Part shown: positions 9,202 to 17,700 of the stretch, in pieces
Layout of the letters: every line of letters begins with the position of its first letter
Numbering within the stretch: the stretch's first letter is position 1
Origin: an uncultured Verrucomicrobiales bacterium
GTDB lineage: Bacteria > Verrucomicrobiota > Verrucomicrobiia > Verrucomicrobiales > Akkermansiaceae
DNA length: 35,098 bases
NCBI GenBank assembly: GCA_937969125.1
Contig: CALBVA010000030.1
Location: 1-35,098 of the forward strand
Direction: 5' to 3'
The notes under the pieces: generated by a model
Told to the model about the DNA's origin: nothing
What the model saw: only the letters and a program-made list of their open reading frames with translations
Databases searched by the model: none
Program-made: the position numbers and the translations under genes

Positions 9202-9220
9202 AAGAACCAAACTGGTTCCT
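9202..9220 (-). promoter_or_regulatory. bacterial SECIS-like hairpin (alternatively an intrinsic terminator)
   Basis: RNA AGGAACCA-[GUU]-UGGUUCUU, 8 bp with one G.U; loop starts 24 nt after the UGA (9239..9237). A U-rich run follows, so a terminator is also possible. Confidence 0.55.
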
Positions 9221-9449
9221 AGTGTGAGCAAGCCGCTCATCCACCGCCTGCAGACTGACTGGAGGTCGCTCGCCCCCTCTCGAACTGGCTGACGAGACCG
9301 CATTCACCAAATTCCGCGCCGCTCTGATTAAAGGTCATGGCCGTTTTATTCAATTGGCCCGCCTCGACAGAAGCAACTTGGGAACAGGAGGTTCCGACCA
9401 AGCTGAAAACGGCGACCGGAAGGAGGGGAAAAAGTATAAAGTGTTTCAT
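9219..9449 (-). CDS. candidate DUF4266-like small lipoprotein with C-terminal selenocysteine (UAAC), 76 aa
   Basis: MKHFILFPLLPVAVFSLVGTSCSQ...AMTFNQ...FERGRATSSQSAGGG-TGA-GCG GCT TGC TCA CAC TAG, read as GGG-U-A-A-C-S-H. Resembles the DUF4266 pattern ending in a Gly-rich Cys motif; hairpin at 9202..9220. Confidence 0.7.
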
Positions 9450-9496
9450 GGTTTCTGATGTGCCCGATTCTTACACCTAGGACCACCGGACGGAAA

Positions 9497-9526
9497 ATTT
9501 ATTCCCGAGTGCTGAGATTCTTTCAA
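9497..9526 (-). promoter_or_regulatory. possible sigma70-like promoter for the 9449->6941 operon
   Basis: Minus strand TTGAAA (9526..9521) - 18 nt - ATAAAT (9502..9497). Confidence 0.3.
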
Positions 9527-9574
9527 AAAAGTGCTCCGTATATCCATTTGTCAGCGCGCCCGGTATCTCTTACA

Positions 9575-11302
9575 ATGATCACCGTGAAGGATGCACTGAT
9601 CTCAGGGCTTCTGCTGGTGCTGACCGGCGGCCTCACTGCAGCTCCACGATTCATCCCACCGGATGAAACCCGCCCTCTCCTTCGCCGCGACCTCCTTCCG
9701 CTGGACTCCAGCGACATGAAGGACCTCGCTGACCACCTTGCCGTCATCGCAGATGGCCCGGTCCTCCCCTTCCCTGCTGATCTTCAGAGACGAGCCCGGA
9801 CCCTCACACTTTGCCTGCGTATTTCTCCGGCGCATCCTGAGGGCAGAAATATCCTCGCCGCCCTAAGGGATGAAAAAAACCGCACGGCACCTTCGCAAGA
9901 GAAGCTGGAACACGCAAAGAACGCGCTCATTTCCAGTGCACAATGGCTCATTAAGCGACCCGCTTCTGGTGAAGGCCACCTCCTGGGGCAGTTACTCCTA
10001 GATGTCCTTCACCCCGGCGATCCAGACCACCCGCTCATGGTGACGCGCCTGGCCGGGAAGCAGGAAGAACGCTGGGCTGGCGTCATTGCTGAATTGGCGG
10101 ACTTCGAGAACAAACCAGCCCCGATACCGGTCATCGCTACCATCCCGGAAACCACCGAACCCCAGGCGCCTGAACCGAAAGCCGATCCTTACAAAATCAA
10201 GGCACTCCTTACAAAAACACCCATCTTCTCGGTCCCCCAAAAAGACTCAAAGGTCGCGATCCCGGTGCTCGCCGACCTGAGCCTCATCATCACCCCTCGC
10301 CCCGAGGCCGCCTCACCCTTTACCTGGAAACCAGCTGCCAAGGCCCCACGGCTCTCATTGGCAAATCGCATCCGCCAAGCTCTCAAGGCCACCGGAAATC
10401 CCCTCCCGAATGGCTTCGCCCAACACATCTCATCGGACCGCCATTCCTACCACCACTCGAATGGTAGTAATCTCGCAGCCCCCATCGCGATGATGCTGGA
10501 TTCCGCCCTGAGTGGCCGCCCACTCCGGAGGAACACCATTCTTCTCGCCGGACTGCAGCCTGATGGAAGCTTGACCAAGCCGACCCGCTCCTGGGAACTC
10601 CTTCTCGCTCTTAATGAGTTCCCCGCACCGGCGAACAGCCGTCTCATCGTCAGCCCGGGACTTGAAGAGGAAATGACCGCCCTCCTGGTCATGGAAGAGG
10701 CCTCATTTTTCACAAAATACGAGGTCATCTCCGCCCCGGATCTCAAGACCGCCCGCAAACTTTTCTTCAAAGATGGCAAGCCCTCCGAAGACCTCGCCGC
10801 TGCGATCACGGGCTACCAGGAAGTCCGTAAAAAGGCCTTCGAGTCCAACTCCCTCCCCACCTTCCTCAGCCTAACCTCAGTGGAACAACGCCTCGTCCGC
10901 GCCCGCTCCCACTCCGCCTCCCATCTCTCCGCCGCCATGCTTGCCACGCAGGCCGTTCGACGCCCTGCCGACCTGTCCCGGGTCATGTTGGCCCGTGAAC
11001 TGCATCGGCGACTCGCCCCTCTCTCCCGGGTAAAGTATCAGCCCAATGTCACCACTCTCCGATCCATCAGAGAAAACTACAAAAAGACCCGCGCCACCCT
11101 CGATCCTCTAGAACGCCGACTTCATCTCAGAGAAAAGGAGCTTTTTCAGGAAGCTCTTGATGTCATCAAGGAGCTGAATTCCTTCGGCCGTGAGTCAGAA
11201 ACCCCCATTCAACAACGGAACGCCTTCCTTCTCTTCAAGAACAAACTCACCGCCTTTCGAGAAAAACTCCTGAAAATCTCCGGCGACGCTCCGGAAAAAT
11301 AA
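9575..11302 (+). CDS. secreted Lon-S16-domain-like protein lacking the catalytic dyad
   Basis: Signal peptide MITVKDALISGLLLVLTGGLTAA. SNGSNLAAPIAMMLDSALSGRPLRRNTILLAGLQPDGSLTKPTRSWELLLAL aligns with the S16 core of the downstream gene, without GPSAG Ser and GK Lys. Confidence 0.6.
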   Translation: MITVKDALISGLLLVLTGGLTAAPRFIPPDETRPLLRRDLLPLDSSDMKDLADHLAVIADGPVLPFPADLQRRARTLTLCLRISPAHPEGRNILAALRDEKNRTAPSQEKLEHAKNALISSAQWLIKRPASGEGHLLGQLLLDVLHPGDPDHPLMVTRLAGKQEERWAGVIAELADFENKPAPIPVIATIPETTEPQAPEPKADPYKIKALLTKTPIFSVPQKDSKVAIPVLADLSLIITPRPEAASPFTWKPAAKAPRLSLANRIRQALKATGNPLPNGFAQHISSDRHSYHHSNGSNLAAPIAMMLDSALSGRPLRRNTILLAGLQPDGSLTKPTRSWELLLALNEFPAPANSRLIVSPGLEEEMTALLVMEEASFFTKYEVISAPDLKTARKLFFKDGKPSEDLAAAITGYQEVRKKAFESNSLPTFLSLTSVEQRLVRARSHSASHLSAAMLATQAVRRPADLSRVMLARELHRRLAPLSRVKYQPNVTTLRSIRENYKKTRATLDPLERRLHLREKELFQEALDVIKELNSFGRESETPIQQRNAFLLFKNKLTAFREKLLKISGDAPEK

Positions 11303-11376
11303 AAGAAATCTCCGCCCCTTCCATCGCTTTCAAATTTGAAATTCATTATTACTTCATTCATACTCCACCCATCATC

Positions 11377-13095
11377 ATGAAAATCCTCTCCCTCTTTCTA
11401 CTTATGACCGGGCTCGTCCTCGGCGGCACCTATCGCCCACCGAATATGGATAAGCAGATCTTCGACCCCAAGAAGATCAAGCTCAACAAAATCCAAAAGA
11501 ACACCCTCTTCGCCGGTCTCCTCTCGGTGGCCCGCGACTTTGATGAAGAAGAACATGACGTCGAATACGACCTCCGTTCCCACTCCCTCGCCATCGCCGG
11601 CCGCCTCATGCCGGATTCGGATAACTTCAAGGATGTCCTACAAGACCTCAAGGACCGCGGTAAAGCCGTCTCCGAGGAGGGTGTCACGAAGTCCCTGGTC
11701 TCCGGGAAAATCTACCGCGGTGTCCGCTCACTGATGCGCTCCAAGACCAAGACTAACAAGAAATGTGCCGCCTACTGCATCGATATTGCCCTGCGCATCG
11801 ACCCCGATGGCAAGAACGTCTCGAAGCTCAAATCCATCCAGGCCACCTTAAAAAAAGGAGAGTATAAAGCCGATTGGAAGGACATGCTGGAAGCTCCCGT
11901 TTTCAGCAATCCCTGGGACCGCAAACGCGGTGAGTTTAAGGAACGCTCTGAAACCATCCCCGGCGGTGAAGCTGAGAAATTTGCGGCTACCCAACGCACC
12001 GTTTACGGACTTTCCGTCCGCACCCTCTCGAATGGCCGCCACGCCGGCGCCGCCGCCTCGCTGAGCGCCACCGCTCTTCGTGATAAATCCATCGATGGCA
12101 TCGAGTTCCACATCGACCAAAAAGTCGGAGATATGACAGGGAACTCATTAGAGGAAATCCAAAAACTCCTCCGTGTCCGCCATGAGGAGGCAGGCCGCGT
12201 CCCTACCGGGTACAAGGTAGAGATCACCTTCGAAGATAAGGACACCCTCCTTGATGGCCCCTCCGCCGGAACTGCAATGTCCATCATCCTGGACTCCCTC
12301 TTCACCGGCCGTGAACTGGATGATTCCTTCGCCTGCACCGGCGCGATTACCGCGGATGGCAAGGTGACCCGCATCGGTGGCGTCGCCGGTAAGATCCGCG
12401 GAGCCACCCGTAAGGACTGCACCCTTGTGGGAGTCCCTCACGAAAACATCGGCGGAGTCTCAGACATCCTCGTTCTCGATGGCATTGACCCCCTCATCAA
12501 TATCCAAGTCTTCAGCTTCAAGACCCTCGATGAAGCCCTGATGGTCGCCAGCAAGGAAAAGCCCCCCGAGGTCCAGTCCACCATCGATGACTTCAACAAA
12601 ATCGCTAAGGTGATTAAGAGCAAGGGCGAGTCCTCCCTCAGCAATGGCAAGGTCATCAGCCTCCTGGAGGACGTCGTCAAGCGCATGCCGAATCACCAAT
12701 CCGCCCGCATCCTCCTCAGCGTCGCTAAGAAAAAGGAGGAGAAAATCCTCACCGTCGGTGGCTCCTTCCATCAGATCGGTGTCGAATCTTCCAATATCTC
12801 CCGCAAGGTGCAAGTGATGGTCTGGTCCGGTGAGATGGATCGGAAAAGCACCGACGTCAGCGATGCCAAAGACGGCCTCAAGGCCCTCAAGAAGGTCGCC
12901 AAAAAAATCGATCCCCGTCTTCAAAAATACCATGACTCCATGGTGAAGGTCATGGAGGTCTTCGCCGACGGCCGTGAAGATGACGAGAAGGATGAAGACT
13001 ACATCCAACGCCTTAAAAGGGAGTGGGAGAAGGTCTCAGCCGAGCGCCAAAAACTCATGGAAAATTCCGAAATCATGGAGGAACTCTACGGCTAG
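11377..13095 (+). CDS. secreted Lon-like S16 serine peptidase
   Basis: Signal peptide MKILSLFLLMTGLVLGG. LLDGPSAGTAMSIILDSLFTGRELDDSFACTGAITADGKVTRIGGVAGKIRGA, with Ser (GPSAG) and Lys (AGK) 43 residues apart as in Lon. Confidence 0.8.
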   Translation: MKILSLFLLMTGLVLGGTYRPPNMDKQIFDPKKIKLNKIQKNTLFAGLLSVARDFDEEEHDVEYDLRSHSLAIAGRLMPDSDNFKDVLQDLKDRGKAVSEEGVTKSLVSGKIYRGVRSLMRSKTKTNKKCAAYCIDIALRIDPDGKNVSKLKSIQATLKKGEYKADWKDMLEAPVFSNPWDRKRGEFKERSETIPGGEAEKFAATQRTVYGLSVRTLSNGRHAGAAASLSATALRDKSIDGIEFHIDQKVGDMTGNSLEEIQKLLRVRHEEAGRVPTGYKVEITFEDKDTLLDGPSAGTAMSIILDSLFTGRELDDSFACTGAITADGKVTRIGGVAGKIRGATRKDCTLVGVPHENIGGVSDILVLDGIDPLINIQVFSFKTLDEALMVASKEKPPEVQSTIDDFNKIAKVIKSKGESSLSNGKVISLLEDVVKRMPNHQSARILLSVAKKKEEKILTVGGSFHQIGVESSNISRKVQVMVWSGEMDRKSTDVSDAKDGLKALKKVAKKIDPRLQKYHDSMVKVMEVFADGREDDEKDEDYIQRLKREWEKVSAERQKLMENSEIMEELYG

Positions 13096-13126
13096 ACTGC
13101 CTCCATTGATCCACCAACCAATCAAG

Positions 13127-13154
13127 AAGCCAGCTCTCCGGAGCTGGCTTTTTT
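13127..13154 (+). terminator. Rho-independent terminator
   Basis: AAGCCAGCTC-TCCG-GAGCTGGCTT, 10-bp stem followed by T-run, 32 nt after the S16 gene stop. Confidence 0.9.
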
Positions 13155-13308
13155 ATGAGCCGACCATCAGTCATCACCACTTCTCCGTAATTCATCCCAC
13201 ATTCCCGCGTATCCATCTCATCTCGAAACATTTTCAACCAAATGACCCCGCTGGATGGGCGAACGAACGCAGCAAGCGCGAACAACCCAACTAGAACCAA
13301 AAAAAAAC

Positions 13309-13681
13309 ATGACCACTAGAGCTGGCCGCCCCATCTGTGCCTCCACCGACCTCTTCCAATTCGTCGCCGGAACTCAAACAAAGGGAGATGAAATTTCCGC
13401 CACCTGGCTTCACAATGGCACCATCTCCGTCTTCGGGAGTAAGGGTGACAGCTGAAAAGTCGTCATTAAGGGTACCCGACGGAAAGGAAGTCTTCAATGA
13501 CACTAATCACCACAAAAGAGATCAACAAAGTTCCTGCGGAGTTCCGCTTTGGGGTGGAAACACTCCTAAATGGGCAACATGGCTTAATCGGCAGCGACGA
13601 AGACAAAAGGATGACAAGAAAGTCGACCCTGTCACCGAGGAGCTCCTGAAAAAGCTCCGCGAGAAACGCAAGGCTGAATAA
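13309..13681 (+). pseudogene. possible frame-broken small gene(s)
   Basis: Three short overlapping reading frames: MTTRAGRPICASTDLFQFVAG... (13309..13455), MTLITTKEINKVPAEFRFGVETLLNGQHG... (from 13497), and a lysine-rich tail ...DDKKVDPVTEELLKKLREKRKAE ending 13681 in another frame. Confidence 0.3.
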
Positions 13682-13705
13682 ACTCCACCCTCATTTTTCA
13701 GGTTT

Positions 13706-13733
13706 GCACGGTCGCCCTTTAAGGCGACCGTGC
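13706..13733. repeat. 11-bp perfect inverted repeat (hairpin) between the small ORFs and moxR
   Basis: GCACGGTCGCC-CTTTAA-GGCGACCGTGC; no T-run on the + strand. Confidence 0.7.
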
Positions 13734-13786
13734 TAGCCTCTCCTCATCGAAAAAATCGAAATCCTCCAGATTCCCCCTCACCACTC

Positions 13787-14800
13787 ATGACACCAGAAGA
13801 CCTCTCCGCAGAAATCCAGACCCGCTCCGCTTTCGTCGCTCCACTGCGACAGGAAATAGCCCGCGTTCTCATTGGCCAATCCCACCTCGTCGACCGTATG
13901 CTGGTCTGTCTTCTTACCGGAAACCACCTCCTCGTGGAAGGTCTTCCCGGACTGGCGAAAACCCTCGCCGTGAATACCCTCGCCGAAGCTCTGCAGGCCG
14001 AATTTGGACGGATCCAATTCACCCCTGATCTACTCCCCGCCGATGTCATCGGCACACACATCTATAATCCCGGCACCCAGGAATTCACGGCCAAAAAAGG
14101 CCCTGTCTTTACGAACCTTCTGCTTGCTGACGAGATCAACCGCGCCCCCGCCAAGGTCCAATCCGCCCTCCTCGAGGCCATGCAGGAAAAGCAGGTCACC
14201 CTCGGCGGCCAGACCACCGCGCTGCCCTCGCCCTTTCTTGTCATGGCCACGCAAAACCCGCTGGATCAAGAAGGCACCTACCCTCTTCCCGAAGCCCAGA
14301 TGGACCGTTTCATGATGAAGGTCATCGTGGGATATCCGAAGCGCGATGAAGAGCGCGAGGTCCTCCGCCGCATGGCCTCCACCACCAGCACTCCGAGCGC
14401 GAATGCGATCACTGATCTGAATGCCATCACCAGCGCGCGGGACCTCATCAATGAGATCCACGTCGATCCCAAGATCGAGGACTACATTCTCGATATTGTC
14501 TTCTCCACCCGGGCCGAAGGCCGCACCCAGCTCTCCGAGCGGCAGGCTGATCTGAACCTCTCGCACTTCGATCCCCTCATCACCGCCGGAGCTTCGCCGC
14601 GTGCCACCATCCAGCTCATTCGCGGAGCACGCTGCCTCGCCTTCCTGGAAGGCCGTGCCCACGTCCTTCCGGAAGATATCAAAGCCATCGCTCCCGATAT
14701 CCTGCGTCACCGCCTCATCCCGAGCTACGAAGCGCAAGCCGAGAACATGGATACTGATGCCATCATTGCGCAGCTGCTCGATACCCTCCGCACTCCCTAG
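13787..14800 (+). CDS. MoxR-family AAA+ ATPase
   Basis: VEGLPGLAKT Walker A, LLADEINRAPAKVQSALLEAMQEKQVTLGG, TQNPLDQEGTYPLPEAQMDRF. Confidence 0.95.
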   Translation: MTPEDLSAEIQTRSAFVAPLRQEIARVLIGQSHLVDRMLVCLLTGNHLLVEGLPGLAKTLAVNTLAEALQAEFGRIQFTPDLLPADVIGTHIYNPGTQEFTAKKGPVFTNLLLADEINRAPAKVQSALLEAMQEKQVTLGGQTTALPSPFLVMATQNPLDQEGTYPLPEAQMDRFMMKVIVGYPKRDEEREVLRRMASTTSTPSANAITDLNAITSARDLINEIHVDPKIEDYILDIVFSTRAEGRTQLSERQADLNLSHFDPLITAGASPRATIQLIRGARCLAFLEGRAHVLPEDIKAIAPDILRHRLIPSYEAQAENMDTDAIIAQLLDTLRTP

Positions 14801-14806
14801 TCCACC

Positions 14807-15673
14807 ATGCTCGCTTCCGAATTGATGGAGAAGGTGCGGCGGATCGAAATCCGCAGCCGCCGCATCGTGCAAAACCGGACCGCCGGTGCCTGGCACGCCT
14901 CGTTCAAGGGGCGCGGCATCGAGTTCGCCGAAATCCGCGAATACCAGGAAGGCGATGAAATGCGCGCCATCGACTGGAATGTCTCGGCGCGCCTCGGCTC
15001 ACCCTACATCAAGCTCTTCACCGAGGAGCGGGAGCAGAATGTCTTCTTCCTCGTAGATCGCTCGGCTTCCGGCCAGTTCGGCTCCGGCGACACTACGAAA
15101 GCCGAATACACCGCTGAAGTTGCCGCTGTCCTCGCCTTCTCCGCGACCTTGAATAAGGACAAGGTGGGCCTCCTTCTCTATTCCGATCAGGAAGAACTTC
15201 ATCTCGACCCCGCCCGCGGCCACCGTCACGTCCTGCGCATGATCCGCGAGCTCCTCGCCTTCGAACCGCAGTCTCCGCGCACCAATCTCGCGGGTGGCAT
15301 TGAGCATCTTCTCAAGACCACGCTGAAGCGCTCCATCGTCTTCATCCTCTCCGACCTCATCACTCCGGATTTTGACAAGCCGCTCCGCGCGCTCGCCCGA
15401 AAGCACGAGGTAATCCTCCTCCACGTCTCTGATCCCATCGAACGCGCCCTACCGAACATCCCCGCCCTCTCCATCACTGATCTGGAGACCGGAGAAGTCG
15501 CCCGCCTCAGCCGTCGCGATGCCAAACAACTCGCCGCGCGGGTCGAAACCTCCCACGAGGAAACGGCAAGACTTTGCCGCCGCGCCGGCATCGACTACGT
15601 CCCGCTGGACACCGCCACGGACTACCTCCCCTCCATCATCTCGCTCTTCCAGCGCCGCATCTCCCGCAGATGA
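14807..15673 (+). CDS. DUF58 domain protein
   Basis: GRGIEFAEIREYQEGDEMRAIDWNVSARLGSPYIKLFTEEREQNVFFLVD. Confidence 0.95.
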   Translation: MLASELMEKVRRIEIRSRRIVQNRTAGAWHASFKGRGIEFAEIREYQEGDEMRAIDWNVSARLGSPYIKLFTEEREQNVFFLVDRSASGQFGSGDTTKAEYTAEVAAVLAFSATLNKDKVGLLLYSDQEELHLDPARGHRHVLRMIRELLAFEPQSPRTNLAGGIEHLLKTTLKRSIVFILSDLITPDFDKPLRALARKHEVILLHVSDPIERALPNIPALSITDLETGEVARLSRRDAKQLAARVETSHEETARLCRRAGIDYVPLDTATDYLPSIISLFQRRISRR

Positions 15674-16650
15674 AATCCTTCCTGCACATCTTCAAGTTCG
15701 TCCTCCTCGCCGCCCTCCTGGTGGCGATGTATTTCGGCTACACCTTCTTCCGCATCTGGCAGAAGAATGAGCGCCCCGTCGTCACCGAGTCCTCCTGGTC
15801 GGTCAATGAGGTCCTCATCGGGCATGCCACCACCCTGGAAATGACCGTCACCGCTCCGTGGCATCGTGAGATCGATTCCACCCGTGCCATAACTCATCCT
15901 TCGTACCTCGCTCCGGTTCCGGATGAGGGGAAAATTGAAAAAGGCACGCTCGATTTCTCCGGCCAGCGCACCTGGAAAATCACCGTCCCCTTCGTCCCCA
16001 CCGACATCAAAGTGAAGGAAGGCGGCACCGCGTCCTTCCCGGTTAAAAGCACCAAACGGATCTCGCCCAACTCCTTTAATCTCACCCTCCCCGCGCTCAC
16101 CGTGACCACTCCGGAACTGGAGTCCATCGAGCCAAAGAACCCCGGCCTCTTCCTCACCGGTGACGAGCCTGAAGAGGAATTAATATCCGGAGAAAACGAG
16201 GAGAAAAAATCCTACTGGTGGGCCTGGCTCCTCGCCGCACTCGCTCTCGTCGGCCTCGTCTTACTCCTCCTTCGCAAGAGTGGCATCATCCGCACGACCC
16301 CGCCGTGGGAGAAGGCTCTCGGTAATCTCGATGCCCTCTCGCCAGATACCGAACCAAAGATCTTCTTCTCAAAGCTCACCGATATTCTCAAGCAATACAC
16401 TGCTGAGCGCTACACTTTCCGTGCCCGCTCGAAGACTTCTGCCGAGTTCATAGGCACCATGAAAAATCACCCCCTCATCCCAAATGACCACCTCGACGAG
16501 CTCAGCGACCTCGCCCATCTCGCCGATGAGGTGAAATTCGCCGACGGTATCCCTCGAGAAGGCCGCGCTGCCGCCTCGCTGGATCTCGTCCGCGTCTTCA
16601 TCAAGGCCACCACGCCTCAGGAATCACCCTCCGATCAATCCGATGTCTGA
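15670..16650 (+). CDS. membrane protein of the Bat operon (DUF4381/BatD-like position)
   Basis: Starts in an ATGA overlap with the DUF58 gene; N-terminal and central TM helices; located between DUF58 and BatA. Confidence 0.65.
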   Translation: MKSFLHIFKFVLLAALLVAMYFGYTFFRIWQKNERPVVTESSWSVNEVLIGHATTLEMTVTAPWHREIDSTRAITHPSYLAPVPDEGKIEKGTLDFSGQRTWKITVPFVPTDIKVKEGGTASFPVKSTKRISPNSFNLTLPALTVTTPELESIEPKNPGLFLTGDEPEEELISGENEEKKSYWWAWLLAALALVGLVLLLLRKSGIIRTTPPWEKALGNLDALSPDTEPKIFFSKLTDILKQYTAERYTFRARSKTSAEFIGTMKNHPLIPNDHLDELSDLAHLADEVKFADGIPREGRAAASLDLVRVFIKATTPQESPSDQSDV

Positions 16651-17677
16651 AATCGAACTCGCCCATCCTCACGTCCTCTGGCTCCTGATCCCCCTGATCG
16701 GAGCAGCGATCTGGCGCTGGTTCAGCACGCCGGCGGCCATCGCGGTCTCCTCCACCGGGCACTACCGCGCGGCACCGGCCTCGCGCTTCTTCGCGCCACG
16801 CCACATCCTTCTGCTTCTCGAAGCCCTCGCCGCCACCGCTTTCATCTTCGCCCTCGCGCGCCCACAGCAGGGGATGGAATTGGTGGAGTCCGAAAGGGAA
16901 GGCACCGATATCATGCTCGTCCTCGATTACTCGAATAGCATGGACGCCTATGATCCGCCATCCGAGATGGACAATGACACCGTGCGTGATGCCATTAACC
17001 GGGGCGTCTTGAAAGACCGCCTCGGCGTGGCGCGCGATCAAATCGCCCGCTTCGTAAAACGCCGCTCTGGCGACCGCATCGGCCTCGTGATCTTCGGCGT
17101 GGATGCCTTCGATGTCGCACCACCCACCACTGATCACGATTTCCTCGTGGCCTATGTGGACCAACTGCAAAACACCCTCCTGAGTCGCGCCGAACGTGGC
17201 ACCAACATCGCCGGAGGCATCGCTGCCGGGGTGAACGCGATGAAGGATCTCAATGAAACAAAGCGCACCATGATCCTCATCACCGATGGTGACCACACCG
17301 TGGATGACGAGGTCTTCACTCCCATCACCGCTGCCGAGGCTGCGCGGAAGCAGGGCATCGTGGTACATACCGTAGGCATCGGTAGTGATGATCCCTATCT
17401 GAACGGTTGGCTCTCCGGAGCCGGTGCACCCATCCGCTTTGATACCCGGAACCTTGAAAAGATAGCCTCTATCACCGAAGGCCGCTTCTTCCGGGCAAAA
17501 GATAACAAGGGCTTCGAGGAAGTGATGGACATCATTGATACCCTGGAAACGACCTCCCGTCAGCACCCCGCCCTGATCTATCAACGCGACTTTTATCCGC
17601 GCATCCTCATCGCCGGAGTGGCTGCCTTGCTCCTCTCCTTCCTCCTCCGCAGCACCCTCCTCCGGGAGATCTGTTAG
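16643..17677 (+). CDS. VWA-domain protein BatA-like
   Basis: MIDAS LVLDYSNSMDAYD, terminal TM helices, operon position. Confidence 0.9.
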   Translation: MSEIELAHPHVLWLLIPLIGAAIWRWFSTPAAIAVSSTGHYRAAPASRFFAPRHILLLLEALAATAFIFALARPQQGMELVESEREGTDIMLVLDYSNSMDAYDPPSEMDNDTVRDAINRGVLKDRLGVARDQIARFVKRRSGDRIGLVIFGVDAFDVAPPTTDHDFLVAYVDQLQNTLLSRAERGTNIAGGIAAGVNAMKDLNETKRTMILITDGDHTVDDEVFTPITAAEAARKQGIVVHTVGIGSDDPYLNGWLSGAGAPIRFDTRNLEKIASITEGRFFRAKDNKGFEEVMDIIDTLETTSRQHPALIYQRDFYPRILIAGVAALLLSFLLRSTLLREIC

Positions 17678-17700
17678 ATTCTGTTAGAAAAGAAACCGCT

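Noticed and set aside
13453-13500. TGA codons in the 13309 ORF as further Sec sites
   Set aside because: No CxxC or redox context, no convincing GGU-type hairpin; frame looks decayed.
14030-14896. 288-aa ORF antisense to moxR
   Set aside because: Shadow ORF of the well-supported MoxR ATPase.
16601-17584. 327-aa ORF antisense to the BatA gene
   Set aside because: Opposite strand has a MIDAS VWA protein in operon context.
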